A program made the position numbers and the translations under genes. Of a stretch of 64,000 nt of DNA, positions 25,587 to 33,777 are shown in pieces; the first letter of the stretch is position 1; each line of letters starts with the position of its first letter. A model generated the notes under the pieces. It did not search any database, was not told where the DNA came from, and saw only the letters and a program-made list of their open reading frames with translations. The DNA is from Bradyrhizobium diazoefficiens USDA 110 (lineage in GTDB: Bacteria > Pseudomonadota > Alphaproteobacteria > Rhizobiales > Xanthobacteraceae). The DNA lies in NCBI RefSeq assembly GCF_000011365.1, contig NC_004463.1:1116001-1180000 (forward strand), in the 5' to 3' direction.

Positions 25587-26927
25587 ATGGAAAGAGCCAT
25601 CGTGATTTCAGCATTGCGCTGTTTGCAGGTCGTTGCCACCGCCGCGGCCTTCACGTTCACCGCGCAGGCCAACGCCGCCACCGACATCGCGTGGTGGCAC
25701 GCCATGTCGGGTGAGCTCGGCCGGCAGCTGGAAAAGCTCGTCGCCGACTTCAACGCCTCGCAGTCCGATTACCGGATCGTGCCTGCTTACAAGGGCAACT
25801 ATACCGAGACGGTGACGGCGGCGATCTTCGCCTTCCGCTCGCGCAGCCAGCCCGCGATCGTCCAGGTCAACGAGGTCGCCACCGCCACCATGACCGCGGC
25901 CAAGGGCGCGATCTATCCGGTGTTCAGCCTGATGCGGGACCAGGGCGAGCCGTTCTCGCTCAACGACTACCTTCCCGCCGTCTCCGGCTACTACACCGAT
26001 GCGGCCGGCAATCTGTTGTCGTTCCCGTTCAATTCGTCGACGCCGATCCTCTACTACAACAAGACCATGTTCCGTGACGCCGGCCTCGATCCGGAGGCGC
26101 CGCCGAAGACATGGCCGGAGCTTGGCGCGATCGCAAAGCGTCTGCGCGACCGCGGCGCTCCTTGCGGCTTCACCACGTCCTGGCCGTCCTGGATCCACAT
26201 CGAGAATCTCTCCGCCTTCCACAACCTGCCGCTCGCGACTCGCACCAACGGCTTTGCCGGGCTCGATGCCGAGCTGACCATCAACAATTCGGTCGTCGTC
26301 AAGCACGTCGCCCAGCTGGCTGAGTGGCAGAAGACCAGGCTGTTCGACTATGGCGGCCGCGGCCAGTCGGCCGAGCCGCGCTTCCAGAACGGCGAATGCG
26401 GCATCTTCATCGGCTCCTCGGCGACGCGCGCCGACATCAACGCGAACTCGAAATTCGAGATCGGCTACGGCATGATGCCGTACTGGCCCGAGGTGAAGGA
26501 CGCGCCGCAGAACTCGATCATCGGCGGCGCCACGCTGTGGGTGCTGCGTGATCGGCCGCGCGCGGAATACAAGGGCGTTGCGCGGTTCTTCGCCTATCTG
26601 TCGCAGCCCGGCGTGCAGGCGGCCTGGCACCAGAACACCGGATATCTGCCGATCACCCGCGCCGCCTACGAGCTGACGCGCGCGCAAGGCTTCTACGAGC
26701 GCAATCCGGGCTCGGCGATCTCGTTCGAGGAGATCACGCTGCATCCGCCGACGTCGAACTCGAAGGGCATCCGGCTCGGCTCCTTCGTGCTGATCCGCGG
26801 CGCGATCGAGGACGAGCTGGAGCAGGCCTTTGCCGGCCAGAAGAGCGCGCAGGGAGCGCTGGATTCCGCCGTCGAGCGCGGCAACAAGCTGCTGCGCCAG
26901 TTCGAGCGCGCCAGCCCGGAGCGATAG
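25587..26927 (+). CDS. ugpB: UgpB-like ABC solute-binding protein (glycerol-3-phosphate type), orphan
   Basis: About 446 residues, SBP family 1. After the signal peptide (ending AQANA), the mature start IAWWHAMSGELGRQLEKL and motifs FNSSTPILYYNKTMF, GFTTSWPSWIHIENL and GIFIGSSATRADI match UgpB, the periplasmic glycerol-3-phosphate/glycerophosphodiester binding protein. ATG 25587 is used; GTG 25602 has a better ribosome site (GGAAAGAG). No ugpA, ugpE or ugpC is adjacent. It is divergent from the receptor-kinase operon, sharing a control region of under 200 bases. Confidence 0.85.
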   Translation: MERAIVISALRCLQVVATAAAFTFTAQANAATDIAWWHAMSGELGRQLEKLVADFNASQSDYRIVPAYKGNYTETVTAAIFAFRSRSQPAIVQVNEVATATMTAAKGAIYPVFSLMRDQGEPFSLNDYLPAVSGYYTDAAGNLLSFPFNSSTPILYYNKTMFRDAGLDPEAPPKTWPELGAIAKRLRDRGAPCGFTTSWPSWIHIENLSAFHNLPLATRTNGFAGLDAELTINNSVVVKHVAQLAEWQKTRLFDYGGRGQSAEPRFQNGECGIFIGSSATRADINANSKFEIGYGMMPYWPEVKDAPQNSIIGGATLWVLRDRPRAEYKGVARFFAYLSQPGVQAAWHQNTGYLPITRAAYELTRAQGFYERNPGSAISFEEITLHPPTSNSKGIRLGSFVLIRGAIEDELEQAFAGQKSAQGALDSAVERGNKLLRQFERASPER

Positions 26928-27037
26928 GCGCTGCTCGGCCCGCAGCGCGCGCACGCGACTCCACATCACGAAATTTGAAGCGATGCACGGATCCGCGGGC
27001 GGGCCGCAAATCCACGCTCTCGAAACAATGACGCCCG

Positions 27038-27053
27038 TGTGAGCCACATCACT
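27038..27053 (+). promoter_or_regulatory. CRP-like palindrome upstream of the M4 protease gene
   Basis: TGTGAGCCACATCACT fits TGTGA-N6-TCACA with one mismatch. It is 80 bases before the protease start. Read by eye only; a single site can arise by chance. Confidence 0.35.
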
Positions 27054-27132
27054 TGTGCCGCGGGCGCGCAGCGATAATCTTCAGGTTGTTTCATCTATCA
27101 TTTTTTCGGAAAAGTTGTGATGGAGATCGCTT

Positions 27133-28164
27133 ATGCCTTGCTCATGTTGCATCATCCCGAACGACGTTCTGACCAGACTTTCCCAGGACAAGAAGCTGTC
27201 CGCCGTGCTTCGCAAGCAGATGGTCGACACCGTCCAGGTCAGTCACGAACTGCGCGAATTGCGGACGCAGACGGCGAAATTGACCAGCGTCGTGGCGGCG
27301 CGCGCCGCAGGTCTGGTCACGCTGGCCGCGGCGCCGACGGTCACGGTCTACGACTGCAAGCACACGCAGACGCTGCCCGGCACGCCCGTGCCGAAGCCGA
27401 AGACGTCCTCGGACGGCTCCGTCAAGCGCACCTTCAACCAGACCACCAAGGTGGCCAGGTTCTACCAGCAGGTCTTCAACCGGAATTCGATCGACGATCA
27501 CGGCATGACCATGATGTCGTCGGTTCATTTCGGCGAGAAGTACAACAACGCGATGTGGAACGGCTCGCAGATGGTCTATGGCGACGGCGACGGCAGCATC
27601 TTCGTCGACTTCACCCGCGGCAACGACGTCATCGGCCACGAACTGACCCATGGCGTGACCCAGCATAGCCTCCAGCTCGCCTATAGCGGCGATGCCGGCG
27701 GCCTGAACGAGAGCATCTCCGACTGCTTCGGCTCGATGTTCCGGCAGTGGGAGGCCAAGCAGGACGTCAAGAAGGCTGACTGGCTGATCGGGCGCGACAT
27801 CATGGGGCCGGCGGCCAAGAAGAAGGGGTTCGCCTGCCTGCGCGACATGGCCGATCCCGCCGCCAAGCACTGCCTGGCGCCGCAGCCGACCAAATATTCG
27901 CAAGTGACGCCCGGCATGGACCCGCATTACGCGAGCGGGCCGCCGAACCTCGCCTTCTACACCGCCTGCACGACGCTTGGCGGATACAGTTGGGCCAGGA
28001 TCGGGCAGGTGTGGTATCATTCGCTCACTGGTTTCGGGCCGGCGCCGAACATGACGATGAAGGCATTCGCGGCGCGGACCCGGCAGGGTGCCCACACGTT
28101 GTATCCTGGCGATGCCGCAGTCCTCGCCGCCGTCGATACCGGATGGAAGAAGGTCGGGCTCTAA
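27133..28164 (+). CDS. M4 metalloprotease of the protealysin type
   Basis: 343 residues. Zinc site HELTH (His169, Glu170, His173) with the third ligand Glu193 in GGLNESISD, and a downstream YASGPPNLAFY segment with the M4 catalytic region. No signal peptide; instead a short N-terminal precursor with a CSCCIIPNDVL stretch like the conserved Cys-Ser-x-Ile-Pro-Pro pattern of protealysin propeptides. Such enzymes act inside the cell or are released by unusual routes. GGAG lies seven bases before ATG 27133. The next gene encodes a likely inhibitor, emfourin. Confidence 0.9.
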   Translation: MPCSCCIIPNDVLTRLSQDKKLSAVLRKQMVDTVQVSHELRELRTQTAKLTSVVAARAAGLVTLAAAPTVTVYDCKHTQTLPGTPVPKPKTSSDGSVKRTFNQTTKVARFYQQVFNRNSIDDHGMTMMSSVHFGEKYNNAMWNGSQMVYGDGDGSIFVDFTRGNDVIGHELTHGVTQHSLQLAYSGDAGGLNESISDCFGSMFRQWEAKQDVKKADWLIGRDIMGPAAKKKGFACLRDMADPAAKHCLAPQPTKYSQVTPGMDPHYASGPPNLAFYTACTTLGGYSWARIGQVWYHSLTGFGPAPNMTMKAFAARTRQGAHTLYPGDAAVLAAVDTGWKKVGL

Positions 28165-28190
28165 AACGTGCGATACGGAAGGAAGGAAGC

Positions 28191-28466
28191 GTGGATCGCT
28201 TGAAGATCGAGCGCGTCGGAGGGTTCGCCGGCTTCGGCGGCCCTCACCTCAAGAGCCGCGGTGAAGTGGCATTGTCGGATCTGTCCGCCGCCGATCAGAA
28301 GACGGTGGAGCAGCTGTTTGCCGATCCGAAGAAGGTCGCGCCCGCGCATCCAGGTCAGGCCGACGCGTTCAGTTACCGGATCACGCGCGGTGCGCAGACC
28401 ATCGAAGTCCCCGAGCATGCGGTCCCCTCGACCATCAAGAACAGCGTCAAGGATGTCCTGGAATAA
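28191..28466 (+). CDS. emfourin-like protealysin inhibitor
   Basis: 91 residues from GTG 28191, preceded by a strong GGAAGGAAGG. The pattern LKIERVGGFAGFGGPHLKS, ... FSYRITRGAQTIEVPEHAVPS ... (quoted in pieces: VGGFAGFGG, FSYRI, IEVPEHAVP) is that of emfourins, small proteins encoded beside protealysin-like proteases and shown in Serratia to inhibit them. The gene starts 26 bases after the protease stop, as a two-gene operon. Identification is from size, context and sequence pattern. Confidence 0.8.
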   Translation: MDRLKIERVGGFAGFGGPHLKSRGEVALSDLSAADQKTVEQLFADPKKVAPAHPGQADAFSYRITRGAQTIEVPEHAVPSTIKNSVKDVLE

Positions 28467-28490
28467 CACCGGACGGAGCCGGGCGCTGTG

Positions 28491-29468
28491 ATGGAGGAGT
28501 CGCTGCCGCCGGATTCAGTCGGTGCTTGGGGCATGTCCGCGTCGACGAGCCTCGAGGCCTACCGTGCCTTGCGCGCCGACCAGTCCCGATGGCTGCCGAT
28601 CGCGCTCGACATCGCGCGCAGCCACGGCCTCGACGTCGGCGCGCCGCAGGTGTTTGTAACAGGTACCAATCTCGTGGTCGGCCTCGGTGAGCGCCTGATC
28701 CTGAAGATCTTCCCGCCGCTGCTCCACGCGCAATTCGTCTCCGAGCGCGGTTCGCTGACGCAGCTTGCGGCACGTCTTTCCTTGCCAATTCCGCAGGTCG
28801 TCGCGGAAGGGATGCGCGACGGCTGGCCCTATCTCGTCATCACGCGTCTTGCCGGCACGCTCGGCTCGGAGGTCTGGCCGTCTCTGCCGGAACAGCAGAA
28901 GGAGCGCCTGCTGCGCCAGATCGGCGAGACCATCGCGGCCGTGCAGCGCGCGCCGCTTGGCCCTCTCGCAGCAATAGAGCCGCGCTGGGACGAGTTCATG
29001 CGCGCCCAGATGCAGGGGTGCCGCGCCAGGCACCAGCGTCTCGGCCTTGCGCCCAAATTCCTTGGAGGCCTCGACGATCTCCTGCGCGATGCGGCCCGCC
29101 TCGTTCCGATGGACGCGCCGCCGGTGCTCCTGACCGGCGAATACATTCCGGAGAACTTTCTGCTCGCCTGCCATGACGGGCAATGGTCGCTCGCCGGCCT
29201 GTTCGACTTCGGCGACGTGCGGGCGGGATGGCGCGACTACGACCTGCTCGGCCCCGGCGCCTTCATGGCGGCGGGCCGGCCGGGGAGGGTGCGCAGCCTG
29301 CTCGAAGGGTTTGGCTATGCGAAGCTGGACTATGCGCTCAAGCGGCGCCTGATGGCCCTGATGCTGCTGCACCACGCCAGCGATCTCAACAGCCACATCT
29401 GCATCGAGGGCTGGCAGGACAAGGCGAAGGATCTCGTCGAGCTGCAGGACCTGATCTGGGCGGAGTGA
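28491..29468 (+). CDS. aminoglycoside phosphotransferase (APH) fold protein with altered catalytic loop
   Basis: 325 residues. The APH C-lobe is recognisable by LLTGEYIPENFLL followed by LAGLFDFGDVRAGWRDYD. In normal APH enzymes the loop reads HGDxxxxN; here it is TGEYIPEN, with Thr for His and Glu for the catalytic Asp, while the metal-binding DFGD is kept. N-lobe Lys is in LILKIFPPLL. It may be a kinase for a small molecule or a family variant with weaker activity; antibiotic resistance should not be assumed. It lies 25 bases after the emfourin-like gene and may be co-transcribed. Confidence 0.75.
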   Translation: MEESLPPDSVGAWGMSASTSLEAYRALRADQSRWLPIALDIARSHGLDVGAPQVFVTGTNLVVGLGERLILKIFPPLLHAQFVSERGSLTQLAARLSLPIPQVVAEGMRDGWPYLVITRLAGTLGSEVWPSLPEQQKERLLRQIGETIAAVQRAPLGPLAAIEPRWDEFMRAQMQGCRARHQRLGLAPKFLGGLDDLLRDAARLVPMDAPPVLLTGEYIPENFLLACHDGQWSLAGLFDFGDVRAGWRDYDLLGPGAFMAAGRPGRVRSLLEGFGYAKLDYALKRRLMALMLLHHASDLNSHICIEGWQDKAKDLVELQDLIWAE

Positions 29469-29490
29469 GTGCTCCGGCCCCACCGCTCTC

Positions 29491-29597
29491 CGTCATTCCG
29501 GGGCGCCGCGAAGCGGCGAGCCCGGAATCCATTTTCCCACGCATTCTGTGGCCCGATGGATTCCGGGCTCGATGCTGCGCATCGCCCCGGAATGACG
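29491..29597. repeat. family A dispersed palindromic repeat
   Basis: Opens CGTCATTCCGGGGC and ends GCCCCGGAATGACG, with arms CCCGGAATCCAT / ATGGATTCCGGG inside. It lies just after the APH-fold gene. Confidence 0.9.
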
Positions 29598-29712
29598 GCC
29601 GGGCCTGGTGGCTTCAGCACGGGCGCCGCGCTATCTGCGCGATGAGTCCTGCCGTCGCCTCCCGAATGGGCTCTCACGCTTTATCGATGAAATTTTGAGC
29701 AATTCTCCGTCT

Positions 29713-29722
29713 TTGTATGCAA
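29713..29722 (+). promoter_or_regulatory. candidate GntR (FCD type) operator for the transporter operon
   Basis: TTGTATGCAA is close to the TTGTATACAA core often bound by FCD-type GntR regulators. A similar TTGTGTACAG lies before the divergent atzF gene (40319-40328). The linked regulator would be the product of the 37609 gene. Inference only. Confidence 0.35.
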
Positions 29723-29874
29723 GAAGGAAGTGCGCCGCTCTCCGGAAAATCAGGCAAAAATCAAAAAGATCAAGTGATATCAGTTGATTAGCGCGAGGCT
29801 AACGTCTCGTTAAGCTCTGGCACGAACCTTGCGAATCCAGTTCCAACCAGAAACTTTTGCGTTGGAGCGATTTC

Positions 29875-31497
29875 ATGAAGCGCCGCGATTTCCTCAAGTC
29901 CGTTTCCGGATTGGCCGCAGGCGCGGCGCTTCCGGCCATGCCGTCGGTGATCTCCTCGGCCAAGGCCGACGCTCGCTCGGAGACGCTGCTGATCGTCTCG
30001 GAGGGCGGCCCCAACAATCTCGACATCCATGGCGTCGGCACCAACGTGCCCGGCTATGAGGTGTCCTGGAATTGCTACGACCGGCTGATCAGCCACGAGA
30101 TGAAGAGCGGCCCCGGCGGCGTGCCCTATTACGATCGCGACAAGTTCAAGGGCGAGCTCGCCGAGGACATGAAGATCGACGACATGTCGGTCACCTTCAA
30201 GCTGAAGAAGAACGCCAAATTCCACGATGGCGCGCCGGTCACCGCCAAGGACGTGAAGTGGTCGTTGGACCGTGCCGTCAGCGTCGGCGGCTTCCCGACC
30301 TTCCAGATGAGCGCGGGCTCGCTGACCAAGCCCGAGCAGTTCGTCGTGATCGACGACTACACCGTGCGCGTCGATTTCCTGAAAAAGGACAAGCTGACGA
30401 TTCCCGATCTCGCGGTGATCGTGCCCTGCATCGTCAACTCCGAGCTGGTGAAGAAGAACGCCAGCGAGAAGGATCCCTGGGGTCTCGAATTCACCAAGCA
30501 GCAGACCGCGGGCTCCGGCGCCTACAAGGTGACGAAGTGGACCGCCGGCACCGAAGTGATCATGGAGCGCAACGAGGATTGGGTCGGCGGGCCCTTGCCG
30601 AAGATCAAGCGCGTGATCTGGCGCATGGTGCCGCAGGCGGGCAATCGCCGTGCGCTGCTGGAGCGCGGCGACGCCGACATCTCCTACGAGCTGCCGTTCA
30701 AGGATTTCCAGGAGATGAAGGCGAGCGGCAAGCTCAACGTGGTGTCGCTGCCGTTCTCCAACGGCATCCAGTATATCGGCATGAACGTCACCAAGCCGCC
30801 GTTCGACAACGTCAAGGTGCGGCAGGCGATCGCCTATGCGCTGCCCTACCAGAAGATCATGGACGCGGTGCTGTTCGGGCTCGGCAATCCCATGTTCGGC
30901 GCCGCCAAGGACAAGCCGACCGAGGTCGCCTGGCCGCAGCAGCACAAATACAACACCGACATGGAGAAGGCGAAGGCGCTGCTGACGGAGGCCGGCTACG
31001 CCAACGGTTTCGAGACCACGATCTCGTTCGACCTCAATTTCGCCGGCGTCAACGAGCCGCTCTGCGTGCTGGTGCAGGAATCGCTCGCCCAGCTCGGCAT
31101 CAAGACCACCATCAACAAGGTGCCCGGCGCCAACTGGCGCACCGAATTGAACAAGAAGGAGATGCCGCTCTTCACCAACGTGTTCTCGGGTTGGCTCGAT
31201 TACCCCGAGTACTTCTTCTATTGGTGCTATCACGGCAACAATTCCGTCTTCAACACCATGAGCTACAAGTCGGCGGAGATGGACAAGCTGATCGACGGCG
31301 CGCGCGTCGCGGCCGCGAGTGGCGACACCGCGACCTACGACACCGACGTGAAGGGTTTCGTCGATCTCGCCTACAGCGACATCCCGCGCATCCCGCTGTA
31401 CCAGCCCTTCGTCAACGTCGCGATGCAGAAGAACATCAGCGGCTACCAATACTGGTTCCATCGCCGCCTGGACTACCGCGCGATGGCAAAGGGGTGA
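29875..31497 (+). CDS. peptide/nickel-type (SBP family 5) ABC solute-binding protein
   Basis: 540 residues with a Tat signal (MKRRDFLKSVSGLAAGAA) and family 5 motifs (FKLKKNAKFHDGAPVTAKDV, VRQAIAYALPYQKI, YANGFETTISFDLN). It captures a solute for the DppBC-DF transporter encoded downstream. The gene neighbourhood of amidases suggests a ureide- or biuret-like compound rather than peptides (inference). GGAG lies seven bases before ATG 29875. A family B repeat separates it from the permease genes. Confidence 0.92.
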   Translation: MKRRDFLKSVSGLAAGAALPAMPSVISSAKADARSETLLIVSEGGPNNLDIHGVGTNVPGYEVSWNCYDRLISHEMKSGPGGVPYYDRDKFKGELAEDMKIDDMSVTFKLKKNAKFHDGAPVTAKDVKWSLDRAVSVGGFPTFQMSAGSLTKPEQFVVIDDYTVRVDFLKKDKLTIPDLAVIVPCIVNSELVKKNASEKDPWGLEFTKQQTAGSGAYKVTKWTAGTEVIMERNEDWVGGPLPKIKRVIWRMVPQAGNRRALLERGDADISYELPFKDFQEMKASGKLNVVSLPFSNGIQYIGMNVTKPPFDNVKVRQAIAYALPYQKIMDAVLFGLGNPMFGAAKDKPTEVAWPQQHKYNTDMEKAKALLTEAGYANGFETTISFDLNFAGVNEPLCVLVQESLAQLGIKTTINKVPGANWRTELNKKEMPLFTNVFSGWLDYPEYFFYWCYHGNNSVFNTMSYKSAEMDKLIDGARVAAASGDTATYDTDVKGFVDLAYSDIPRIPLYQPFVNVAMQKNISGYQYWFHRRLDYRAMAKG

Positions 31498-31573
31498 GGT
31501 GTCATGCTGATGGTCGGCGACGCATCGGCATGTGTTGGTCTCTTCCACTGGAGTGAGGTGGGCACTGTCATCT

Positions 31574-31705
31574 CATTCCCTCTCCCCTTGTGGGGTCCGA
31601 GGCGAGCGAAGCTCGCTCTCGAGGGCAGGGAGGGGGGTAGCCACGAACTCCGACCCCTCCCGGAGCCACCCCCCTTCCTAGCCCTCCCCCACAAGGGGGG
31701 AGGGA
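31574..31705. repeat. family B dispersed palindromic repeat inside the transporter operon
   Basis: Starts with CCCTCTCCCCTTGTGGGG and ends CCCTCCCCCACAAGGGGGGAGGG (in two overlapping arms). It lies between the binding-protein gene and the permease genes and could reduce downstream expression relative to the abundant binding protein. Confidence 0.85.
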
Positions 31706-31766
31706 ACGCAGCTGAGCAGGTCGTTCGAATTTGCTTCCAATGGCTAGGCAGAAGGAGAGCACTCCC

Positions 31767-32780
31767 ATGCTGACCATGATCGGCAAGCGCCTGATGTTCG
31801 CGATACCCTCGCTGATCGGCGTCGTCATCGTCACCTTCCTGCTGACGCGCGCGCTGCCTGGTGATCCCGCCGCGTATTTCGCCGGTCCCGCCGCGACGAA
31901 AGAGGCCGTCGAGCAGATCCGGAAGAAGCTCGGCCTCGACCGGCCGCTGATCGAGCAGTTCTTCCGCTACACCAACGACCTCGCCCATGGCGATTTCGGC
32001 AACTCGCTCACCACAGGCCAGCCGGTCGCCGCCGAGATCCGCAACCGCCTGCCGGCGTCGGCCGAGCTGACGCTGCTCGGCCTCATCGTCTCGATCGTCA
32101 TCGCCATTCCGCTCGGTGTGCTGGCGGCGACGCGGCCGGGATCATGGGTCGATCACCTCTGTCGCGTCACGACGACGGCCGGCGTCTCGCTGCCGGTGTT
32201 CTTCACCGGGCTCGTTCTCGTCTACGTTTTCTATTTCCGGCTCGGCTGGTCGCCCGCGCCGCTCGGCCGTCTCGACGTGTTCTACAGCGCGCCGCCGACG
32301 GTGACCGGTTTCTATCTGATCGACACCCTGATCGCGCGCGACCTCGAGGCGTTCCGCTCGGCGCTGAGCCAGCTTATTTTGCCGGCCACCACGCTTGCGA
32401 TCTTCTCGCTGGCACCGATCGCGCGCATGACCCGCGCCTCGATGCTGGCGGTGCTCGCCTCCGAATTCGTCCGCACTGCGCGCGCCAGCGGCCTGTCGCC
32501 GGCGACCGTCATCGTCACCTACGCCTTCCGCAACGCGATGCTGCCCGTGATCACCACGCTCAGCATGGTGTTCTCGTTCCTGCTCGGTGCGAACGTGCTG
32601 GTGGAAAAAGTGTTCGCCTGGCCCGGCATCGGATCCTATGCGGTGGAAGCGCTGATCTCGTCGGACTTCGCGCCGGTGCAGGGTTTCGTGCTGACCATGG
32701 CGGTCATGTACGTGCTGCTCAATCTCGTGATCGACATTTTGTACGGCGTAATCGATCCGCGCGTCAGGTTGGAGGGCTAA
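31767..32780 (+). CDS. ABC transporter permease, DppB-like
   Basis: 337 residues, about six transmembrane helices, opening MLTMIGKRLMFAIPSLIGVV and with the inner-membrane loop EFVRTARASGLSP that contacts the ATPase. ATG 31767 is chosen because GGAGAG lies upstream; it encodes the first of two permeases. The next gene starts three bases after its stop. Confidence 0.9.
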   Translation: MLTMIGKRLMFAIPSLIGVVIVTFLLTRALPGDPAAYFAGPAATKEAVEQIRKKLGLDRPLIEQFFRYTNDLAHGDFGNSLTTGQPVAAEIRNRLPASAELTLLGLIVSIVIAIPLGVLAATRPGSWVDHLCRVTTTAGVSLPVFFTGLVLVYVFYFRLGWSPAPLGRLDVFYSAPPTVTGFYLIDTLIARDLEAFRSALSQLILPATTLAIFSLAPIARMTRASMLAVLASEFVRTARASGLSPATVIVTYAFRNAMLPVITTLSMVFSFLLGANVLVEKVFAWPGIGSYAVEALISSDFAPVQGFVLTMAVMYVLLNLVIDILYGVIDPRVRLEG

Positions 32781-32783
32781 ATC

Positions 32784-33683
32784 ATGAGCTCCGTTGCGCC
32801 TGCTGTTGAACCCGTCGGTCCCGCCCGTACCTCGGGACTGGTCGCGATCCTCGAACAGACCCGCTACGTTCTCGGCGAAAACAAGGTCACGGGTTTTGCC
32901 TTCGCCCTGCTGATTGTGATCCTCATCGCCGCGATCTTCGGTCCCTATGTGGTGCCGTATGATCCGCTCGCCTCCGACACCGCCGCGGCGTTGAAAGCGC
33001 CCTCGGCGGCGCACTGGTTCGGGACCGATCAGCTCGGCCGCGACATCTTCAGCCGCGTCGTCGTGGCCACGCGTCTCGATACCTTCATCGCGATCGCCTC
33101 CGTCGTGCTGGTGTTCCTGATGGGCGGCCTCGCCGGCATCGCGGCCGGCTATTTCGGCGGCTGGACCGACCGCATCGTCGGCCGCATCGCCGACACCATC
33201 ATGGCGTTTCCGCTATTCGTGCTGGCGATGGGCATCGTCGCGGCGCTCGGCAACACGGTGCAGAACATCATTCTTGCGACCGCGATCGTGAACTTCCCGC
33301 TCTATGCCCGCGTCGCGCGTGCCGAGGCCAATGTCCGCCGCAATGCCGGCTTCGTGCAGGCCGCGCGCCTGTCCGGCAACGGTGAATTCCGCATCCTGCT
33401 GGTGCATATTCTCCCGAACATCATGCCGATCATGATCGTGCAGATGTCGCTGACCATGGGCTACGCCATCCTCAACGCCGCCGGCCTGTCCTTCATCGGC
33501 CTCGGCGTCCGCCCGCCGACCGCCGAATGGGGCATCATGGTCGCGGAAGGCGCGGGCTTCATGGTCTCAGGCGAATGGTGGATCGCGCTGTTCCCCGGCC
33601 TCGCTTTGATGATCGCCGTGTTCTGCTTCAACCTCCTCGGCGACGGCCTGCGCGACATCGTCGACCCGCAGCGGAGGACGTGA
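32784..33683 (+). CDS. ABC transporter permease, DppC-like
   Basis: 299 residues with an N-terminal cytoplasmic stretch, then five to six helices and the conserved motifs HWFGTDQLGRDIFSRV and GEFRILLVHILPNIMPIMIV (coupling loop shortly before it). Partner of the DppB-like protein. Shine-Dalgarno GGAGGGC precedes ATG 32784. Confidence 0.92.
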   Translation: MSSVAPAVEPVGPARTSGLVAILEQTRYVLGENKVTGFAFALLIVILIAAIFGPYVVPYDPLASDTAAALKAPSAAHWFGTDQLGRDIFSRVVVATRLDTFIAIASVVLVFLMGGLAGIAAGYFGGWTDRIVGRIADTIMAFPLFVLAMGIVAALGNTVQNIILATAIVNFPLYARVARAEANVRRNAGFVQAARLSGNGEFRILLVHILPNIMPIMIVQMSLTMGYAILNAAGLSFIGLGVRPPTAEWGIMVAEGAGFMVSGEWWIALFPGLALMIAVFCFNLLGDGLRDIVDPQRRT

Positions 33684-33777
33684 TGGCAAAGCCCCTGCTA
33701 AGATTCCCCAATGATTCCAACGCCATTCTACTGTGCATGGGGTTGTTTTCGCACTTTTTGAGTGACGGGAGCCATCT

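Larger units (their letters stand above)
29469..29874. other. 406-base intergenic region: family A repeat and promoter region of the transporter operon
   Basis: No gene is seen. Left: family A repeat at 29491-29597. Right: about 270 bases with lower GC content from 29680 to 29800 that must carry the promoter of the peptide-type ABC operon and a GntR-like box (29713-29722). Confidence 0.5.

Noticed and set aside
28491..29468. Antibiotic resistance kinase
   Set aside because: The APH fold is shared by many non-resistance kinases and the catalytic loop is altered, so the resistance label is not supported.
29788..31548. A 586-codon minus-strand open frame
   Set aside because: It is the mirror of the family 5 binding-protein gene; the sense strand has a Tat signal and family motifs.
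33684..33777. A 32-codon frame between the DppC-like and ATPase genes
   Set aside because: No ribosome site of its own distinct from the neighbours and no conserved pattern; more likely a simple spacer.
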